NCBI GenBank assembly: GCA_020621865.1
Contig: JAHRYW010000006.1
Span: forward strand, 62,001 to 126,000
Length of the DNA stretch: 64,000 nt
Direction: 5' to 3'
DNA from: Betaproteobacteria bacterium
GTDB taxonomy: Bacteria; Pseudomonadota; Gammaproteobacteria; Burkholderiales; Rhodocyclaceae
Made by a program: the position numbers and the translations under genes. Below are positions 40,513 through 50,698 of the stretch, piece after piece. The notes below the pieces were generated by a model. It saw nothing but the letters and a program-made list of their open reading frames with translations, did not search any database and had not been told where the DNA came from. Each line of letters starts with the position of its first letter. The stretch's first letter is position 1.

Positions 40513-41096
40513 AGCTGCGTTTCGCTCTGCTGCTAGCGGCAGGTTTGCTGACCGGCTGCGCCGGCCTGCCGCCGGCTGCCTTGTCGCCGATCCCTCTCTC
40601 GCCCCGCGACCAGATCCACGACTTTTCTTTGAACGGCCGCTTCGCCCTGCGCGTCACCCTGCCCGGCGAGAAAACCCAAAGCTCCGGCGGCCGCCTGACC
40701 TGGACCCACCAGAACCGCAGCGACCGCGTCCTGCTCGCCAGCCCGCTCGGCTACGGTCTGGCCGAAATCGAAACGACGCCCGAACTGTCCCGCCTCAAGA
40801 CCGCCGAGGGCAAGATCCGGGAATCCGATGATCCCGATGCGCTGATCGAGGAAGTCACCGGCCAGCGCCTGCCGGTCACCCGCCTGCCGGCCTGGTTGCT
40901 CGGCCGGGGCGGCGGCGAAGCGCGCATCGAACCCGACCCCCTGGGGCGCCCCGGCAGGCTATACGAAGCCGGCTGGCAGGTTGACTACGCTTACGACGAC
41001 GAAATGCCCACCGCCCTGCCAGCCCGCCTGACCATTTCGCGTGACGGCGAAATCGAACTGAAACTGCGCATCGAAGAGTGGAAGGAAACACCGTGA
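40509..41096 (+). CDS. lolB: Outer-membrane lipoprotein receptor LolB
   Basis: A 195-residue lipoprotein that takes lipoproteins from LolA and inserts them in the outer membrane. The signal ends LLTGC (Cys17 lipidated) and the mature part is a beta-sandwich; FSLNGRFALRV and the LTWTHQNRSDRVLLASPLGYG segment are typical. It starts with a TTG that overlaps the TPR gene stop, and its stop overlaps ispE. The lolB-ispE-(tRNA)-prs order is widespread in beta- and gammaproteobacteria. Confidence 0.93.
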   Translation: MKLRFALLLAAGLLTGCAGLPPAALSPIPLSPRDQIHDFSLNGRFALRVTLPGEKTQSSGGRLTWTHQNRSDRVLLASPLGYGLAEIETTPELSRLKTAEGKIRESDDPDALIEEVTGQRLPVTRLPAWLLGRGGGEARIEPDPLGRPGRLYEAGWQVDYAYDDEMPTALPARLTISRDGEIELKLRIEEWKETP

Positions 41097-41941
41097 GCGA
41101 ATGGAACTGGGACAGCAACTGGCCGGCACCGGCCAAGCTGAATCTATTTCTACACGTTGTCGGGCGCCGGGCCGATGGCTACCACCTGCTGCAAACCGTC
41201 TTCCGCTTCATCGCCCGTGCCGACACGCTGCGCTTCGAACCGCGCCACGATGGCCAAATCGTTCTTGCCACGCCGATCCCCGGCGTCCCGGCCGACAGCG
41301 ATCTGACCGTCCGCGCCGCCCGCCTGCTGCAACAGACCACGGCTTGCCGGCAGGGGGCGACCATCCATCTCGACAAGCAGTTGCCAATGGGCGGCGGCCT
41401 GGGCGGCGGCTCGTCCGATGCGGCCACCGTGCTGCTCGCCCTCAATTACCTGTGGCAAACCGGGCTGGGTCGCCCGGAGCTGGAAAAACTCGGCCTTTCG
41501 CTGGGCGCCGACGTGCCGGTCTTTGTCCATGGCCGTAACACCTTTGCCGAGGGCGTCGGCGAAGCCTTTACCGACGTCGACCTGCCGCCGGAAACCTATC
41601 TGATCCTCCATCCCGCAGTCCACGTCCCCACGGCGGCCATTTTCGGCGCACCGGAACTGAAGCGCGACACACCGCCGCTGCGCCCGGCCGACTGGCAGCC
41701 CGGACAAGGCCACAACGATCTGGAAGTAGTCGCCTGTGCAAAATTCCCGGTCGTGGCCGAACACCTCGCCTGGCTCAAGGCACATGCGCCGCAAGCGATG
41801 ATGACCGGCTCCGGCGCCTGTGTCTTCGCCGGTTTTGCCCGGCGCAGCACGGCGGAAGACCTGCTCGCCCGACTCCCCGTTGGCATGAAAGGGTGGGTCG
41901 CCGACGGTCTGCCGGAACACCCACTCGCAAAAATTCGCTAA
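41093..41941 (+). CDS. ispE: 4-diphosphocytidyl-2-C-methyl-D-erythritol kinase
   Basis: A 282-residue GHMP kinase of the non-mevalonate isoprenoid pathway. Motifs: [21 protein letters not shown], the ATP loop [15 protein letters not shown] and the C-terminal [13 protein letters not shown] chose the GTG at 41093, which overlaps the lolB stop and has AAGGAA upstream; an ATG 15 bases earlier is possible. Confidence 0.95.
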   Translation: MSEWNWDSNWPAPAKLNLFLHVVGRRADGYHLLQTVFRFIARADTLRFEPRHDGQIVLATPIPGVPADSDLTVRAARLLQQTTACRQGATIHLDKQLPMGGGLGGGSSDAATVLLALNYLWQTGLGRPELEKLGLSLGADVPVFVHGRNTFAEGVGEAFTDVDLPPETYLILHPAVHVPTAAIFGAPELKRDTPPLRPADWQPGQGHNDLEVVACAKFPVVAEHLAWLKAHAPQAMMTGSGACVFAGFARRSTAEDLLARLPVGMKGWVADGLPEHPLAKIR

Positions 41942-41963
41942 AAGGGCTGGATTTCCCCCCTCA

Positions 41964-41983
41964 CCTCCTGTAATATTCGCGCC
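41964..41983 (+). promoter_or_regulatory. Possible promoter of tRNA-Gln/prs
   Basis: A TAATAT box with an upstream TG lies about 45 nt before the tRNA, in an otherwise GC-rich gap. The -35 region is weak (TGGATT at non-ideal spacing), so this is only a candidate. Confidence 0.35.
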
Positions 41984-42016
41984 TCGCTTGGACGCGAACC
42001 CGTTCGAGCAACCCGC

Positions 42017-42093
42017 TGGGGAGTCGCCAAGTTGGTCAAGGCACCGGATTTTGATTCCGGCATTCGAAGGTTCGAATCCTTCTTCCCCAGCCA
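42017..42093 (+). tRNA. tRNA-Gln (anticodon TTG)
   Basis: A full cloverleaf can be folded. The acceptor TGGGGAG pairs with TTCCCCA, the anticodon arm reads CCGGATTTTGATTCCGG with TTG in the loop, the T arm is GAAGG-TTCGAAT-CCTTC, and the CCA end is encoded. TTG reads CAA. It lies between ispE and prs, its usual place in many proteobacteria. Confidence 0.97.
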
Positions 42094-42185
42094 AGCTTTC
42101 CTTCGGGCAGGTCACAAGCCTGCCCGATTTTCATTGTGTCGGACAAAGGCTGGCAACCATGCTGAAAGTCCGGAGGAACGTCGAA

Positions 42186-43136
42186 ATGGCCTACAACAGC
42201 TTGATGGTCTTCACCGGCAACGCCAATCCGAAACTGGCTGCCGATGTCGCAAAACAGCTCAATGTCGATCTTGGTCGCGCCAACGTCGGTCGTTTTTCCG
42301 ACGGCGAAGTCAGCGTCGAGTTGCAGGAACATGTCCGCGGCCGCGACATCTTCGTGCTGCAATCGACCTGCGCACCGACCAACGACAACCTGATGGAACT
42401 GCTGGTCATCGTCGATTCGCTTAAGCGCGCCTCGGCCGGCCGGATCACCGCCGCCATCCCGTATTTCGGCTACGCCCGTCAGGACCGCCGCTCGCGTTCG
42501 TCGCGCGTGCCGATCGCTGCCAAGCTGGTCGCCAACATGCTCGTCGCCTCCGGCGTCGACCGCGTGCTGACCATGGACCTCCACGCCGAACAGATCCAGG
42601 GCTTCTTCGACATTCCGGTCGATAACATCTATGCCCTGCCCATCCTGCTCGACGACATCCGCAAGCAGAATTACGAAAACCCGCTGGTCGTTTCGCCCGA
42701 CCACGGCGGCGTCGTCCGGGCCCGTTCGCTGGCCAAGCGCCTCGAATGCGACCTGGCGATCATCGACAAGCGCCGCCCGAAGGCCAATGTCTCCGAAGTA
42801 ATGAACATCATCGGTGAAGTCGACGGCCGTACCTGCATCATCATGGACGACATGGTCGACACCGCCGGCACCCTGTGCAAGGCCGCCACCGCCCTGAAGG
42901 CCAACGGCGCCAAGAAGGTCGTCGCCTACTGTACCCACCCGGTACTGTCCGGCCCGGCTGTCGAGCGTGTCAATTCGTCCGACCTCGACGCCCTGGTCGT
43001 CACCGACACCATTCCGCTGCGCGACGATGCCGCCGCTTCACCGCGCATCCGCCAGCTGTCCGTGGCCGAAATCATGGCCGAAACCATTCGCCGGATCAGC
43101 AACGACGACTCCGTCTCGTCGCTGTTCATCGACTAA
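42186..43136 (+). CDS. prs: Ribose-phosphate pyrophosphokinase
   Basis: A 316-residue enzyme making PRPP from ribose 5-phosphate and ATP, for nucleotide, histidine and tryptophan synthesis. Motifs: [13 protein letters not shown] near the N terminus, [12 protein letters not shown] (ATP site), [23 protein letters not shown] and the PRPP loop [13 protein letters not shown]. The ATG at 42186 has a strong GGAGGAA upstream; the longer frame through the tRNA is not coding. Confidence 0.97.
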   Translation: MAYNSLMVFTGNANPKLAADVAKQLNVDLGRANVGRFSDGEVSVELQEHVRGRDIFVLQSTCAPTNDNLMELLVIVDSLKRASAGRITAAIPYFGYARQDRRSRSSRVPIAAKLVANMLVASGVDRVLTMDLHAEQIQGFFDIPVDNIYALPILLDDIRKQNYENPLVVSPDHGGVVRARSLAKRLECDLAIIDKRRPKANVSEVMNIIGEVDGRTCIIMDDMVDTAGTLCKAATALKANGAKKVVAYCTHPVLSGPAVERVNSSDLDALVVTDTIPLRDDAAASPRIRQLSVAEIMAETIRRISNDDSVSSLFID

Positions 43137-43192
43137 GTTTTTTAAACCTTCCTGCTCTGGTCGCGGATCAGGAAACACTCTGGAGTATCACC

Positions 43193-43795
43193 ATGACTTT
43201 TGAACTGATCGCGCAAGCGCGCACGCTGCAGGGAACGGGTGCGAGCCGCCGCCTGCGTCGCGCTGCCAAGGTGCCGGGCATCGTTTACGGTGGCGCCGCT
43301 GCCGCCCAATCGATCGAAGTTGATCACAACGACCTGCTGTTGAAGCTGAAGAAGGAAGCCTTCCACTCTTCGATCATCAACCTCGTTATCGATGGCAAGA
43401 AGGAACAGGTTCTGCTGCGCGATACCCAGCGTCACGCCTACAAGCTGCAAGTCCTGCACGTCGACTTCCAGCGCGTCGATGCCACCCACGAACTGCACAT
43501 CAAGGTGCCGCTGCACTTCGTCAACGAAGAAATCGCCCCGGGCGTCAAGCTCAACGGCGGCCTGGTCAACCACGTGATGACCGAAGTCGAAGTCCACTGC
43601 CTGGCCGGCGACCTGCCCGAGTTCATCGAAGTCGACCTCGCCGCCCTGAAGATTGGCGACAGCATTCACCTGTCCCAGCTCAAGCTGCCGAAGGGCGTCA
43701 AGCTGGTCCACCACACCGGTGACGACGTGGTCGTTGGCGTGGTCGGCAAGGGTGGCTCCTCCGACGCCGCCGAAGGCGAAGCTGCTGCCGAGTAA
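43193..43795 (+). CDS. rplY: Ribosomal protein bL25, long form (Ctc)
   Basis: A 200-residue 5S-rRNA-binding protein of the long bL25/CTC form. The N-terminal L25 domain has [26 protein letters not shown]. The C-terminal beta domain (about 95-185) is followed by an acidic Ala/Glu tail. It follows prs, as in many proteobacteria, and ends at a stem-loop terminator. Confidence 0.95.
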   Translation: MTFELIAQARTLQGTGASRRLRRAAKVPGIVYGGAAAAQSIEVDHNDLLLKLKKEAFHSSIINLVIDGKKEQVLLRDTQRHAYKLQVLHVDFQRVDATHELHIKVPLHFVNEEIAPGVKLNGGLVNHVMTEVEVHCLAGDLPEFIEVDLAALKIGDSIHLSQLKLPKGVKLVHHTGDDVVVGVVGKGGSSDAAEGEAAAE

Positions 43796-43817
43796 TCTCC
43801 GGCCCTCAGCAGGAACG

Positions 43818-43851
43818 GCCGCCGCTGGCTTCATGCCGCCGGCGGCTTTTT
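43818..43851 (+). terminator. Stem-loop with T run between rplY and pth
   Basis: GCCGCC and GGCGGC pair around an inner GGC/GCC stem, followed by five T. Pth still follows closely (15 nt), so read-through or a second start must supply pth. Confidence 0.7.
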
Positions 43852-43865
43852 CGCACTTATAGCCA

Positions 43866-44444
43866 ATGAACGCACCCCGCCTGATCGTCGGCCTCGGCAA
43901 CCCGGGACCGGAATACGAAGCTACCCGGCACAACGTCGGCTTCTGGTTTGTCGACCAGCTGGCCGACAAGCTGAAGGTGACGCTCGCCCCGCAAGCCAAG
44001 TTCTTCGGCAGGGCGGCGCGCGCCGACGAGACCTGGCTGCTGCAGCCGACCACCTTCATGAACCGCTCCGGCCAGGCGGTGGCCGCACTGGCCAATTTCT
44101 ACAAGATTCCGCCGGCCGAGATCCTGGTCATCCACGACGAGCTCGATCTGCCGCCGGGAGGCATCCGTCTCAAGCAGGGTGGCGGCAATGGCGGCCACAA
44201 CGGCCTGAAAGACATTCAGGCCAAGCTCGGGACGCCGGATTTCTGGCGCCTGCGCCTCGGCATCGGCCATCCGCGCACGCTGAACCTGGCGCAGCAGGTG
44301 GTCGATTTCGTACTGCACCAGCCGCGCAAGGAAGAACTGCCGGATATCGAACACGCCCTGGCCCGCTGCCTGCTGGCCTGGCCCAAACTTGCCGCCGGGG
44401 ACTTTGCCGGCGCCCAACAACAGTTGCACGGCAAAGCCGTCTAA
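43866..44444 (+). CDS. pth: Peptidyl-tRNA hydrolase
   Basis: A 192-residue enzyme that frees tRNA from peptidyl-tRNA dropped by ribosomes. Motifs: [21 protein letters not shown] with the catalytic His in [26 protein letters not shown] and [13 protein letters not shown]. It lies between rplY and ychF, the standard order. Confidence 0.97.
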   Translation: MNAPRLIVGLGNPGPEYEATRHNVGFWFVDQLADKLKVTLAPQAKFFGRAARADETWLLQPTTFMNRSGQAVAALANFYKIPPAEILVIHDELDLPPGGIRLKQGGGNGGHNGLKDIQAKLGTPDFWRLRLGIGHPRTLNLAQQVVDFVLHQPRKEELPDIEHALARCLLAWPKLAAGDFAGAQQQLHGKAV

Positions 44445-44454
44445 GGAAAACATC

Positions 44455-45546
44455 ATGTCTCTCAAATGCGGCATCGTCGGCCTGCCCAACGTCGGCAAGT
44501 CCACCCTCTTCAACGCCCTGACCAAGGCCGGCATCGAAGCCGCCAACTATCCGTTCTGCACCATCGAGCCGAACGTCGGCATCGTCGAAGTCCCGGACAA
44601 GCGGATGAAGGCGCTGGCCGAGATCGTCAAGCCGCAGAAGATGCAGCCGGCCATCGTCGAATTCGTCGACATCGCCGGTCTGGTCGCCGGCGCCTCCAAG
44701 GGTGAAGGCCTGGGCAACCAGTTCCTTGCCAACATCCGCGAAACCGATGCCGTGGTACATGTCGTGCGCTGCTTTGCCGACGACAACGTGGTGCACGTTT
44801 CCGGCGGCGTCGATCCGCTGCGCGACATCGAGGTCATCGACACCGAACTGGCGCTGGCCGACATGGCCACCGTTGAAAAGGCGCTCAACCGCTACCGCCG
44901 TCCGGCCAGCTCCGGCGACAAGGAAGCCAAGATCCTGGTTGCCGTGCTGGAAAAATGCTACGCCCAGCTCGACCAGGCCAAGGCGGTTCGCGCGCTCGAC
45001 CTGTCCAAGGAAGAATGGGCCAGCCTCAAGCCCTTCTGCCTGATCACCGCCAAGCCCGTGCTCTACGTCGCCAACGTGGCCGAAGACGGTTTCGAGAACA
45101 ACCCGCTGCTCGACGCCGTACGCGCCCATGCCGCCGCCGAGAAGGCTGAAGTGGTCTCGCTGTGCGCCTCGATCGAATCGGAAATCGCCGACCTCGACGA
45201 CGAAGAAAAAGAAATGTTCCTGGCCGACCTCGGCCTCGAAGAACCGGGGCTCGACCGCCTGATCCACGCCGGCTACAAGCTGCTCGGCCTGCAGACCTAC
45301 TTCACGGCCGGGGTCAAGGAAGTCCGCGCGTGGACCATCCATGCCGGCGACACCGCACCGCAGGCGGCCGGCGTCATCCACACCGACTTCGAGCGCGGCT
45401 TCATCCGTGCCCAGACCATTGCTTTCGATGACTTCATCACCTACAAGGGCGAGGCCGGGGCCAAGGAAGCGGGCAAGATGCGCGCCGAAGGCAAGGAATA
45501 CGTGGTCAAGGATGGCGATGTAATGAATTTCCTGTTTAACGTATAA
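44455..45546 (+). CDS. ychF: Ribosome-binding ATPase YchF (OLA1 family)
   Basis: A 363-residue P-loop protein of the Obg-related family that prefers ATP. G1 is [10 protein letters not shown]3 is [17 protein letters not shown] (non-canonical Leu/Val after DIAG), a coiled-coil insert (about 130-200) follows, and a TGS domain lies at the end ([29 protein letters not shown]). It directly follows pth, 10 nt apart. Confidence 0.96.
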   Translation: MSLKCGIVGLPNVGKSTLFNALTKAGIEAANYPFCTIEPNVGIVEVPDKRMKALAEIVKPQKMQPAIVEFVDIAGLVAGASKGEGLGNQFLANIRETDAVVHVVRCFADDNVVHVSGGVDPLRDIEVIDTELALADMATVEKALNRYRRPASSGDKEAKILVAVLEKCYAQLDQAKAVRALDLSKEEWASLKPFCLITAKPVLYVANVAEDGFENNPLLDAVRAHAAAEKAEVVSLCASIESEIADLDDEEKEMFLADLGLEEPGLDRLIHAGYKLLGLQTYFTAGVKEVRAWTIHAGDTAPQAAGVIHTDFERGFIRAQTIAFDDFITYKGEAGAKEAGKMRAEGKEYVVKDGDVMNFLFNV

Positions 45547-45581
45547 ACTTCAGTCATATCCGCCCCGCCACCTCAGGTTCA

Positions 45582-47330
45582 GTGACCCCACCCGACACGC
45601 CCAGCCACGCACCGAAACCCGCAGCGGACAGACAACCTCTGTCCACCGCCGTCTTGCTGCGGGCCTACGAGCAGAGTCACGAGGCGATCCTGGTCACCAG
45701 CGGCGACAATCTGATCGTCGCCGTCAACGGGGCGTTTTGCCGCATGAGCGGCTATACGGCAGACGAGCTGATCGGCCACAACCCGCGCATGCTGGCGGCC
45801 GGCCGGGCCAGCCCGGAGTTCTACGCGACGATGTGGTCGGCGCTGCGGACCAGTGATTTCTGGGAAGGCGAGATCTGGAACAAGCGCAAGGATGGCACGA
45901 CCTATCCGCGCTGGCTGAAAATCGCCGTGCTGCGCAATGCTGACGGCAGCGTGCAAAGCCATGTCGCCAATTTCACCGACATCTCGGCCAGCAAGGAAGT
46001 CGCCGAGCGACTGGCTTACCTGGCCTACCACGACCCGCTGACCAACCTGCCGAACCGCCTCGCCTTCGAGTCGCAACTGGCCCAGTCGCTGCGTGTCTGC
46101 GAGCGCGAGAATCACCAGCTGGCGCTGATGCTGATCGACCTCGACAATTTCAAGAACATCAACGACACGCTGGGCCACCAGGTCGGCGATGAACTGCTGC
46201 AGAAGGTCGCCCTGCGCCTGCGTGAATGCGTGCGCTCCAGCGATCTGGTGGCACGCATCGGCGGCGACGAATTCGTCGTCGTCCTGCCCGAGATCGAAAG
46301 CCCGCTGACCGCAGCCCGCGTCGCCAGCAAGATCCAGAGCCAGCTGGCCGACAACTACCGGATCGGCGATCACGTGCTGTACGCCACGCCAAGCATCGGC
46401 ATCAGCCTGTTCCCGATCGACGGCAGCGACCCCGGCACCCTGCTGCGCAACGCCGATGCGGCGATGTACCACGCCAAGAGCGCCGGCCGGAACAACCATC
46501 AGTTCTACACCGCCCGGATGAATGAAGCGGCCGGCGAACGGCTGCAGATGGAAAACGAACTGCGCCAGGCGATCTCGGCGATTTCCCCAAGCCACAGCGA
46601 GTTTTCGCTGCATTTCCAGCCGCAGATCCAGACCTCGACCGGCCGCGTGATCGGGCTCGAAGCCCTGCTCCGCTGGCACAGCCCGACTTTCGGCTCGGTG
46701 CCCCCGTCGCGCTTCATCACCATTGCCGAGGAAACCGGGCTGATCCAGCCGCTGGGCGACTGGGTGATCTGGGAAACCTGCCGGCTGATCCGCTGTTTCA
46801 AGGAACAGGGCATCGACAACATTCGCGTCGCAATCAACATTTCGGCCCAGCAGTTGCGCCACGAAAACCTGCTGCTGCTGGTCCGCGGCGCGCTGGCCTG
46901 CTACGACCTGCGGCCGCAGGACATCGAGCTTGAGGTGACCGAAAGCACGGCCATGGAGAACCCGGAAACGACGCTGTCCATCCTCGACCAGCTGTCAGCG
47001 ATGGGCATCATGCTGGCCATCGACGATTTCGGCACCGGCTATTCCTCGCTCGCCTACCTGAAGCATTTGCCGATCCAGCGTCTGAAGCTCGACCGCTCCT
47101 TCGTCAAGGACATCGAGACCGACGCCAACGATGCGGCGATCTGTACCGCGACCATCGCGCTCGGCCACAGCCTGGGTCTCGAACTGGTCGCCGAAGGCGT
47201 CGAGACGGCCGAACAGCAGAATTTCCTGGCCAGCCTGAACTGCGACACCCTGCAGGGCTACCTGTACAGCAAGCCGATGCCCTTCGAGCAGACGCTGGCC
47301 TATCTGAAGGCCGACCGGCTCAACGGATAA
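45582..47330 (+). CDS. PAS-GGDEF-EAL cyclic-di-GMP signalling protein
   Basis: 582 residues, no membrane segment, so cytosolic. A PAS domain (about 25-140) is followed by GGDEF (about 145-305), with RIGGDEF intact and an RSSD inhibitory site five residues upstream. The EAL domain (about 325-570) has GLEALLRW, INISAQQL, ELEVTEST, IDDFGTGYSSL, KLDRSFV and VAEGVET all kept. Both domains look competent, so it could make or degrade c-di-GMP depending on the PAS state. The GTG start at 45582 has a weak site. The 3' end overlaps the convergent gene by 11 nt. Confidence 0.9.
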   Translation: MTPPDTPSHAPKPAADRQPLSTAVLLRAYEQSHEAILVTSGDNLIVAVNGAFCRMSGYTADELIGHNPRMLAAGRASPEFYATMWSALRTSDFWEGEIWNKRKDGTTYPRWLKIAVLRNADGSVQSHVANFTDISASKEVAERLAYLAYHDPLTNLPNRLAFESQLAQSLRVCERENHQLALMLIDLDNFKNINDTLGHQVGDELLQKVALRLRECVRSSDLVARIGGDEFVVVLPEIESPLTAARVASKIQSQLADNYRIGDHVLYATPSIGISLFPIDGSDPGTLLRNADAAMYHAKSAGRNNHQFYTARMNEAAGERLQMENELRQAISAISPSHSEFSLHFQPQIQTSTGRVIGLEALLRWHSPTFGSVPPSRFITIAEETGLIQPLGDWVIWETCRLIRCFKEQGIDNIRVAINISAQQLRHENLLLLVRGALACYDLRPQDIELEVTESTAMENPETTLSILDQLSAMGIMLAIDDFGTGYSSLAYLKHLPIQRLKLDRSFVKDIETDANDAAICTATIALGHSLGLELVAEGVETAEQQNFLASLNCDTLQGYLYSKPMPFEQTLAYLKADRLNG

Positions 47331-48846
47331 CCTTGCGCCACTCGGCCTCGAAGGTGCGCACCAGGACCTGATTGTTCAACTGATTGACCTCGGCCGGCAC
47401 GCGGCTCATGTCGGCCGGAAAGATGAACAGACCGGGCAGGGTTTCATTGGTTAAAAATCGGATTTTTGTCGGGCTTAGCGCGCCCCGCAGGAAGTCCCCT
47501 TGGGGGATGGGATTTGTGAACTCCTGCCGCCCGGCCAGGATGAAACCCCATTCGCCGAACGACGGCACCAGCGCGTGATACGGCGCCGTCTTGAAGCCGG
47601 CCGCTTCCAGCGTCGTCACCACGCACCAGAACGACTGCCGGGCATAGAGCGGCGAGGTCGATTGGACGACCAGCATCCCGTGGGCCGACAGGCGCTTCTC
47701 GACCAGCCGGTAGAAGGCCGAGGTGTATAGCTTGCCGAGCGCAAAGTTGGCCGGATCGGGGAAGTCGATGACGATGAAATCGAAGTAGTCGCGGCTGTCC
47801 TCCAGCCATTGCAGGGCGTCGGCGTTGATGATCCTGACCCGTTCCGACTTCAGCGCCCCCTCGTTCAGCGCGACCAGTGCCGGCGCGGTCGAGAACAGTT
47901 CGGTCATCGCCGGATCGAGATCGACTAGGGTCACCGACTCGACATTCGGATACTTGAGAATCTCGCGCACGGCCAGCCCGTCGCCGCCGCCCAGCACCAG
48001 CACGCGCTTTGCGCCGGGCAGGCTGGCCAGCCCGGGATGAACCAGCGCCTCGTGGTAGCGGTATTCGTCGTGCGACGAGAACTGCAGGTTGTTGTTCAGG
48101 AACAGCCGCAAGTCGTCACGCCAGCGGGTGACGACGATGCGCTGGTAGGGCGTCGTCTCGGCATGGACGATTTCGTCGGCGTAGAGGTGGGCCTCGGCGA
48201 AGGTGGTCAGTGGCCCGGCGCCAGCAAAGCCAACGGCCAGCAAGCCGAAGACGCTCCAGCTTTGCACCGCCAGCCAGCGCCGCCCTGGCAACTGGTCACG
48301 GAAGAGGTGCAACGCCCACAGCGCGACGGCGACGTTCAAGACGCCGAACAACAGCCCGGTGCGGACCATGCCGAGCTGCGGCGCCAGCACCAGCGGGAAC
48401 AGGATGGAAACCGCCAGGGCGCCGAGATAGTCGAAAGTGAGCACTTGCGACACCAGGTCCTTGAAGGCCAGTTCGCGCTTCAGGATGCGCATGACCAAAG
48501 GAATCTCCAGACCGACCAGCACGCCGACGCCGAACACCGCCAGATAGAGCACCAGCTTGAACGGCGCCGCCAGCCAGGTGAACACCAGGAACAGCCCGAC
48601 CGCTGAAAAACCGCCGAGCAGGCCGACCATCAGCTCGATCTGGATAAAGCGACCGATCAGGTCGCGGGTAATGTATTTGGACAGCCACGAACCGGCGCCC
48701 ATGGCGAACAGGTAGGTGCCGATCACCGTCGAAAACTGCGTCACCGAATCGCCGAGCAGGTAGGACGACAGCGCGCCGGCGATCAACTCGTAGGCCAGCC
48801 CGCAGGAGGCGATGACGAAGACGGAGAAGAGGAGGGCGTGGCGCAT
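47320..48846 (-). CDS. Membrane protein with spermidine-synthase-like domain
   Basis: A 508-residue protein. The first ~210 residues hold about seven membrane helices; the C-terminal half (about 230-505) is a spermidine-synthase-like Rossmann methyltransferase fold with VLVLGGGDGLAVREIL and VTLVDLDPAMTELF. The conserved HDEYRYHEALVHPGLAS also matches aminopropyltransferases. Such membrane fusions are widespread and their product is uncertain. The gene lies alone, convergent with the GGDEF-EAL gene. Confidence 0.85.
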   Translation of the reverse strand: MRHALLFSVFVIASCGLAYELIAGALSSYLLGDSVTQFSTVIGTYLFAMGAGSWLSKYITRDLIGRFIQIELMVGLLGGFSAVGLFLVFTWLAAPFKLVLYLAVFGVGVLVGLEIPLVMRILKRELAFKDLVSQVLTFDYLGALAVSILFPLVLAPQLGMVRTGLLFGVLNVAVALWALHLFRDQLPGRRWLAVQSWSVFGLLAVGFAGAGPLTTFAEAHLYADEIVHAETTPYQRIVVTRWRDDLRLFLNNNLQFSSHDEYRYHEALVHPGLASLPGAKRVLVLGGGDGLAVREILKYPNVESVTLVDLDPAMTELFSTAPALVALNEGALKSERVRIINADALQWLEDSRDYFDFIVIDFPDPANFALGKLYTSAFYRLVEKRLSAHGMLVVQSTSPLYARQSFWCVVTTLEAAGFKTAPYHALVPSFGEWGFILAGRQEFTNPIPQGDFLRGALSPTKIRFLTNETLPGLFIFPADMSRVPAEVNQLNNQVLVRTFEAEWRKVIR

Positions 48847-48918
48847 GGGCGGGGATGTTAACCTAAAGCATTGAACGGCACGCCGCCGGCATGGTCAGAC
48901 CGGCATCGCATTTTTCGA

Positions 48919-48951
48919 TTTTGGCCAATTTTTCATGCCGACCGTAGCATT
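48919..48951 (+). repeat. GACCGTAGCATT repeat, copy 9, over the start codon of the YceI gene
   Basis: The exact core is at 48940-48951, preceded by TTTTGGCC, T5 and ATGCC. The ATG of the YceI gene (48935) falls inside the element, which therefore encodes residues 1-6 (MPTVAF) of the signal peptide. Confidence 0.92.
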
Positions 48952-49501
48952 CATCTCCGCCCTGCTCCTCGCCGCCTTCGCGCCCTTCGCCCAGGCTGCC
49001 GAATACACCATCGATCCGACGCACACCTACGCCAGCTTCGAAATCGACCATCACGGCTTCTCGACCCAGCGCGGCTGGTTCAACCAGAGCAGCGGCATCG
49101 TCGACTTCGACCCCGAGGCCAAGACCGGCCGCATCGACATCCGCATCGCCGTCGCCTCGCTCGATACCGGCATGGCCAAGCGCGACGAAATCCTGCTCGG
49201 CGAAAACTGGTTCAAGGCCAAGGACTTCCCGGACATCCTGTTCCGCAGCGACAAGCTGGTATTCACCGACGACAAGCTGACCGCCGTCGACGGCCAACTG
49301 GTCATGCTCGGCGAAATCCGGCCGCTGCGACTGGAGATTGCCCGCTTCAAGTGCGGCCTCAATCTGGCCAACCGCAAACGAGGCTGCGGTGCCGACGCCT
49401 ATGGCGTGCTGCGCCGCTCCGAGTTCGGCATGCAGCAGGGCATCCCCTTCATCGGCGACGAGGTGCGCCTGCGTATCCAGGTCGAAGCCTACCTGCCCTA
49501 A
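48935..49501 (+). CDS. YceI-family periplasmic lipid-binding protein
   Basis: A 188-residue protein with a signal peptide (MPTVAFISALLLAAFAPFAQA) and the YceI beta-barrel, which binds polyisoprenoids. AEYTIDPTHTYASFEIDHHGFS and the later GLNLANRKRGCGADAYG are family-like. A CGL...GCG pair of cysteines lies in the C-terminal part. No Shine-Dalgarno sequence precedes the ATG, and the start codon lies within a copy of the dispersed repeat, so the real start could lie a little downstream, but no better one is present before the signal peptide. Confidence 0.87.
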   Translation: MPTVAFISALLLAAFAPFAQAAEYTIDPTHTYASFEIDHHGFSTQRGWFNQSSGIVDFDPEAKTGRIDIRIAVASLDTGMAKRDEILLGENWFKAKDFPDILFRSDKLVFTDDKLTAVDGQLVMLGEIRPLRLEIARFKCGLNLANRKRGCGADAYGVLRRSEFGMQQGIPFIGDEVRLRIQVEAYLP

Positions 49502-49586
49502 GCAGTCCCCGCTCCTCAGCAAACACGTGTGCTAACGCGCTGTTTCTGCGAAAATAGCAGCCCTTTTGCCGTTCCCGGAAGCCCCC

Positions 49587-50696
49587 ATGCCACCGCACCC
49601 CGCCATCGCCAATACCGCCGAGATCGTCGCCGAGCTCAAGGCCGGCCGCATGGTCATCCTGGTCGATGAAGAAGACCGCGAAAACGAAGGCGACCTGGTC
49701 ATGGCCGCCGAACACATCACGCCGGAAGCGATCAACTTCATGGCCAAGTACGGCCGCGGCCTGATCTGCCTGACGCTGACCGAAGCGCGCTGCAAGAAGC
49801 TCGGCCTGGCCCAGATGGCCACCAACAACAAGACCCAGTACGGCACCGCCTTCACCGTCTCGATCGAGGCCGCCGAAGGCGTTACCACCGGCATCTCGGC
49901 CGCCGACCGGGCGCGCACCATCCAGGTCGCCGTCGCCAAGAACACGACCATCGACGACATCGTCCAGCCCGGCCACGTCTTCCCGATCACCGCCCGCGAA
50001 GGCGGCGTGCTGGTCCGCGCCGGGCATACCGAAGCCGGCTGCGACCTGGCCGGCATGGCCGGTCTGGAACCCTCCTCGGTGATCTGCGAGATCATGAACG
50101 ACGACGGCACCATGGCCCGCCTCCCGGAGCTGATGGAATTCGCCAAGGAACACGGCCTGAAGATCGGCACCATCGCCGACCTGATCCACTACCGCGCCGC
50201 TTCCGAAAAACTGGTCGAGCGCGTGACCAGCAAGACCATCGCCACCGCGCATGGCGACTTCACACTGCACGCCTACGTCGACCGCGCCAGCGGCGCCACG
50301 CACCTGGCGCTGGTCAAGGGCGCCATCCCGGCCGGCGGCGAAACCCTGGTCCGCGTCCATGAACCGCTGTCGGTACTCGACTTCCTCGACCCGGCCAGCA
50401 AACAGCAATCCTTCTCGATCGACCAGGCGCAAGCCGCCATGGCCCAGAACGGCCACGGCGTCATCGTGTTGATGCACCGCGCCGAATGCGGCGAAGACCT
50501 GATCACCCGCCTGACTGGTAACGCCCCACGTACCCAGACCAAGTGGGACCCGCGCACCTACGGCATCGGCGCCCAGATCCTGCGCGATGTCGGCGTTTCC
50601 AAGATGCGCCTGCTCTCCAGCCCGCGCAAGATGCCCTCGATGACCGGCTTCGGCCTTGAAGTCACCGGTTTCGTCACCTCACCTGCCGAGCTATAA
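49587..50696 (+). CDS. ribBA: 3,4-dihydroxy-2-butanone 4-phosphate synthase with degenerate GTP cyclohydrolase II domain
   Basis: 369 residues. The N-terminal RibB half (about 1-205) has the full motif [16 protein letters not shown] and the [17 protein letters not shown] stretch, so it should make the butanone phosphate for riboflavin. The C-terminal half is RibA-like in fold, but the three zinc cysteines of GTP cyclohydrolase II are missing: [19 protein letters not shown] has no cysteine where the RVHSEC and RCDCG segments should be. This half is therefore not expected to be active. I chose the ATG at 49587 with GGAAG upstream. It is first in the ribBA-ribH-nusB-thiL-pgpA cluster. Confidence 0.93.
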   Translation: MPPHPAIANTAEIVAELKAGRMVILVDEEDRENEGDLVMAAEHITPEAINFMAKYGRGLICLTLTEARCKKLGLAQMATNNKTQYGTAFTVSIEAAEGVTTGISAADRARTIQVAVAKNTTIDDIVQPGHVFPITAREGGVLVRAGHTEAGCDLAGMAGLEPSSVICEIMNDDGTMARLPELMEFAKEHGLKIGTIADLIHYRAASEKLVERVTSKTIATAHGDFTLHAYVDRASGATHLALVKGAIPAGGETLVRVHEPLSVLDFLDPASKQQSFSIDQAQAAMAQNGHGVIVLMHRAECGEDLITRLTGNAPRTQTKWDPRTYGIGAQILRDVGVSKMRLLSSPRKMPSMTGFGLEVTGFVTSPAEL

Positions 50697-50698
50697 AA

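Noticed and set aside
49502-49586. FMN riboswitch upstream of ribBA
   Set aside because: The gap is only about 85 nt and shows none of the conserved FMN aptamer stems.
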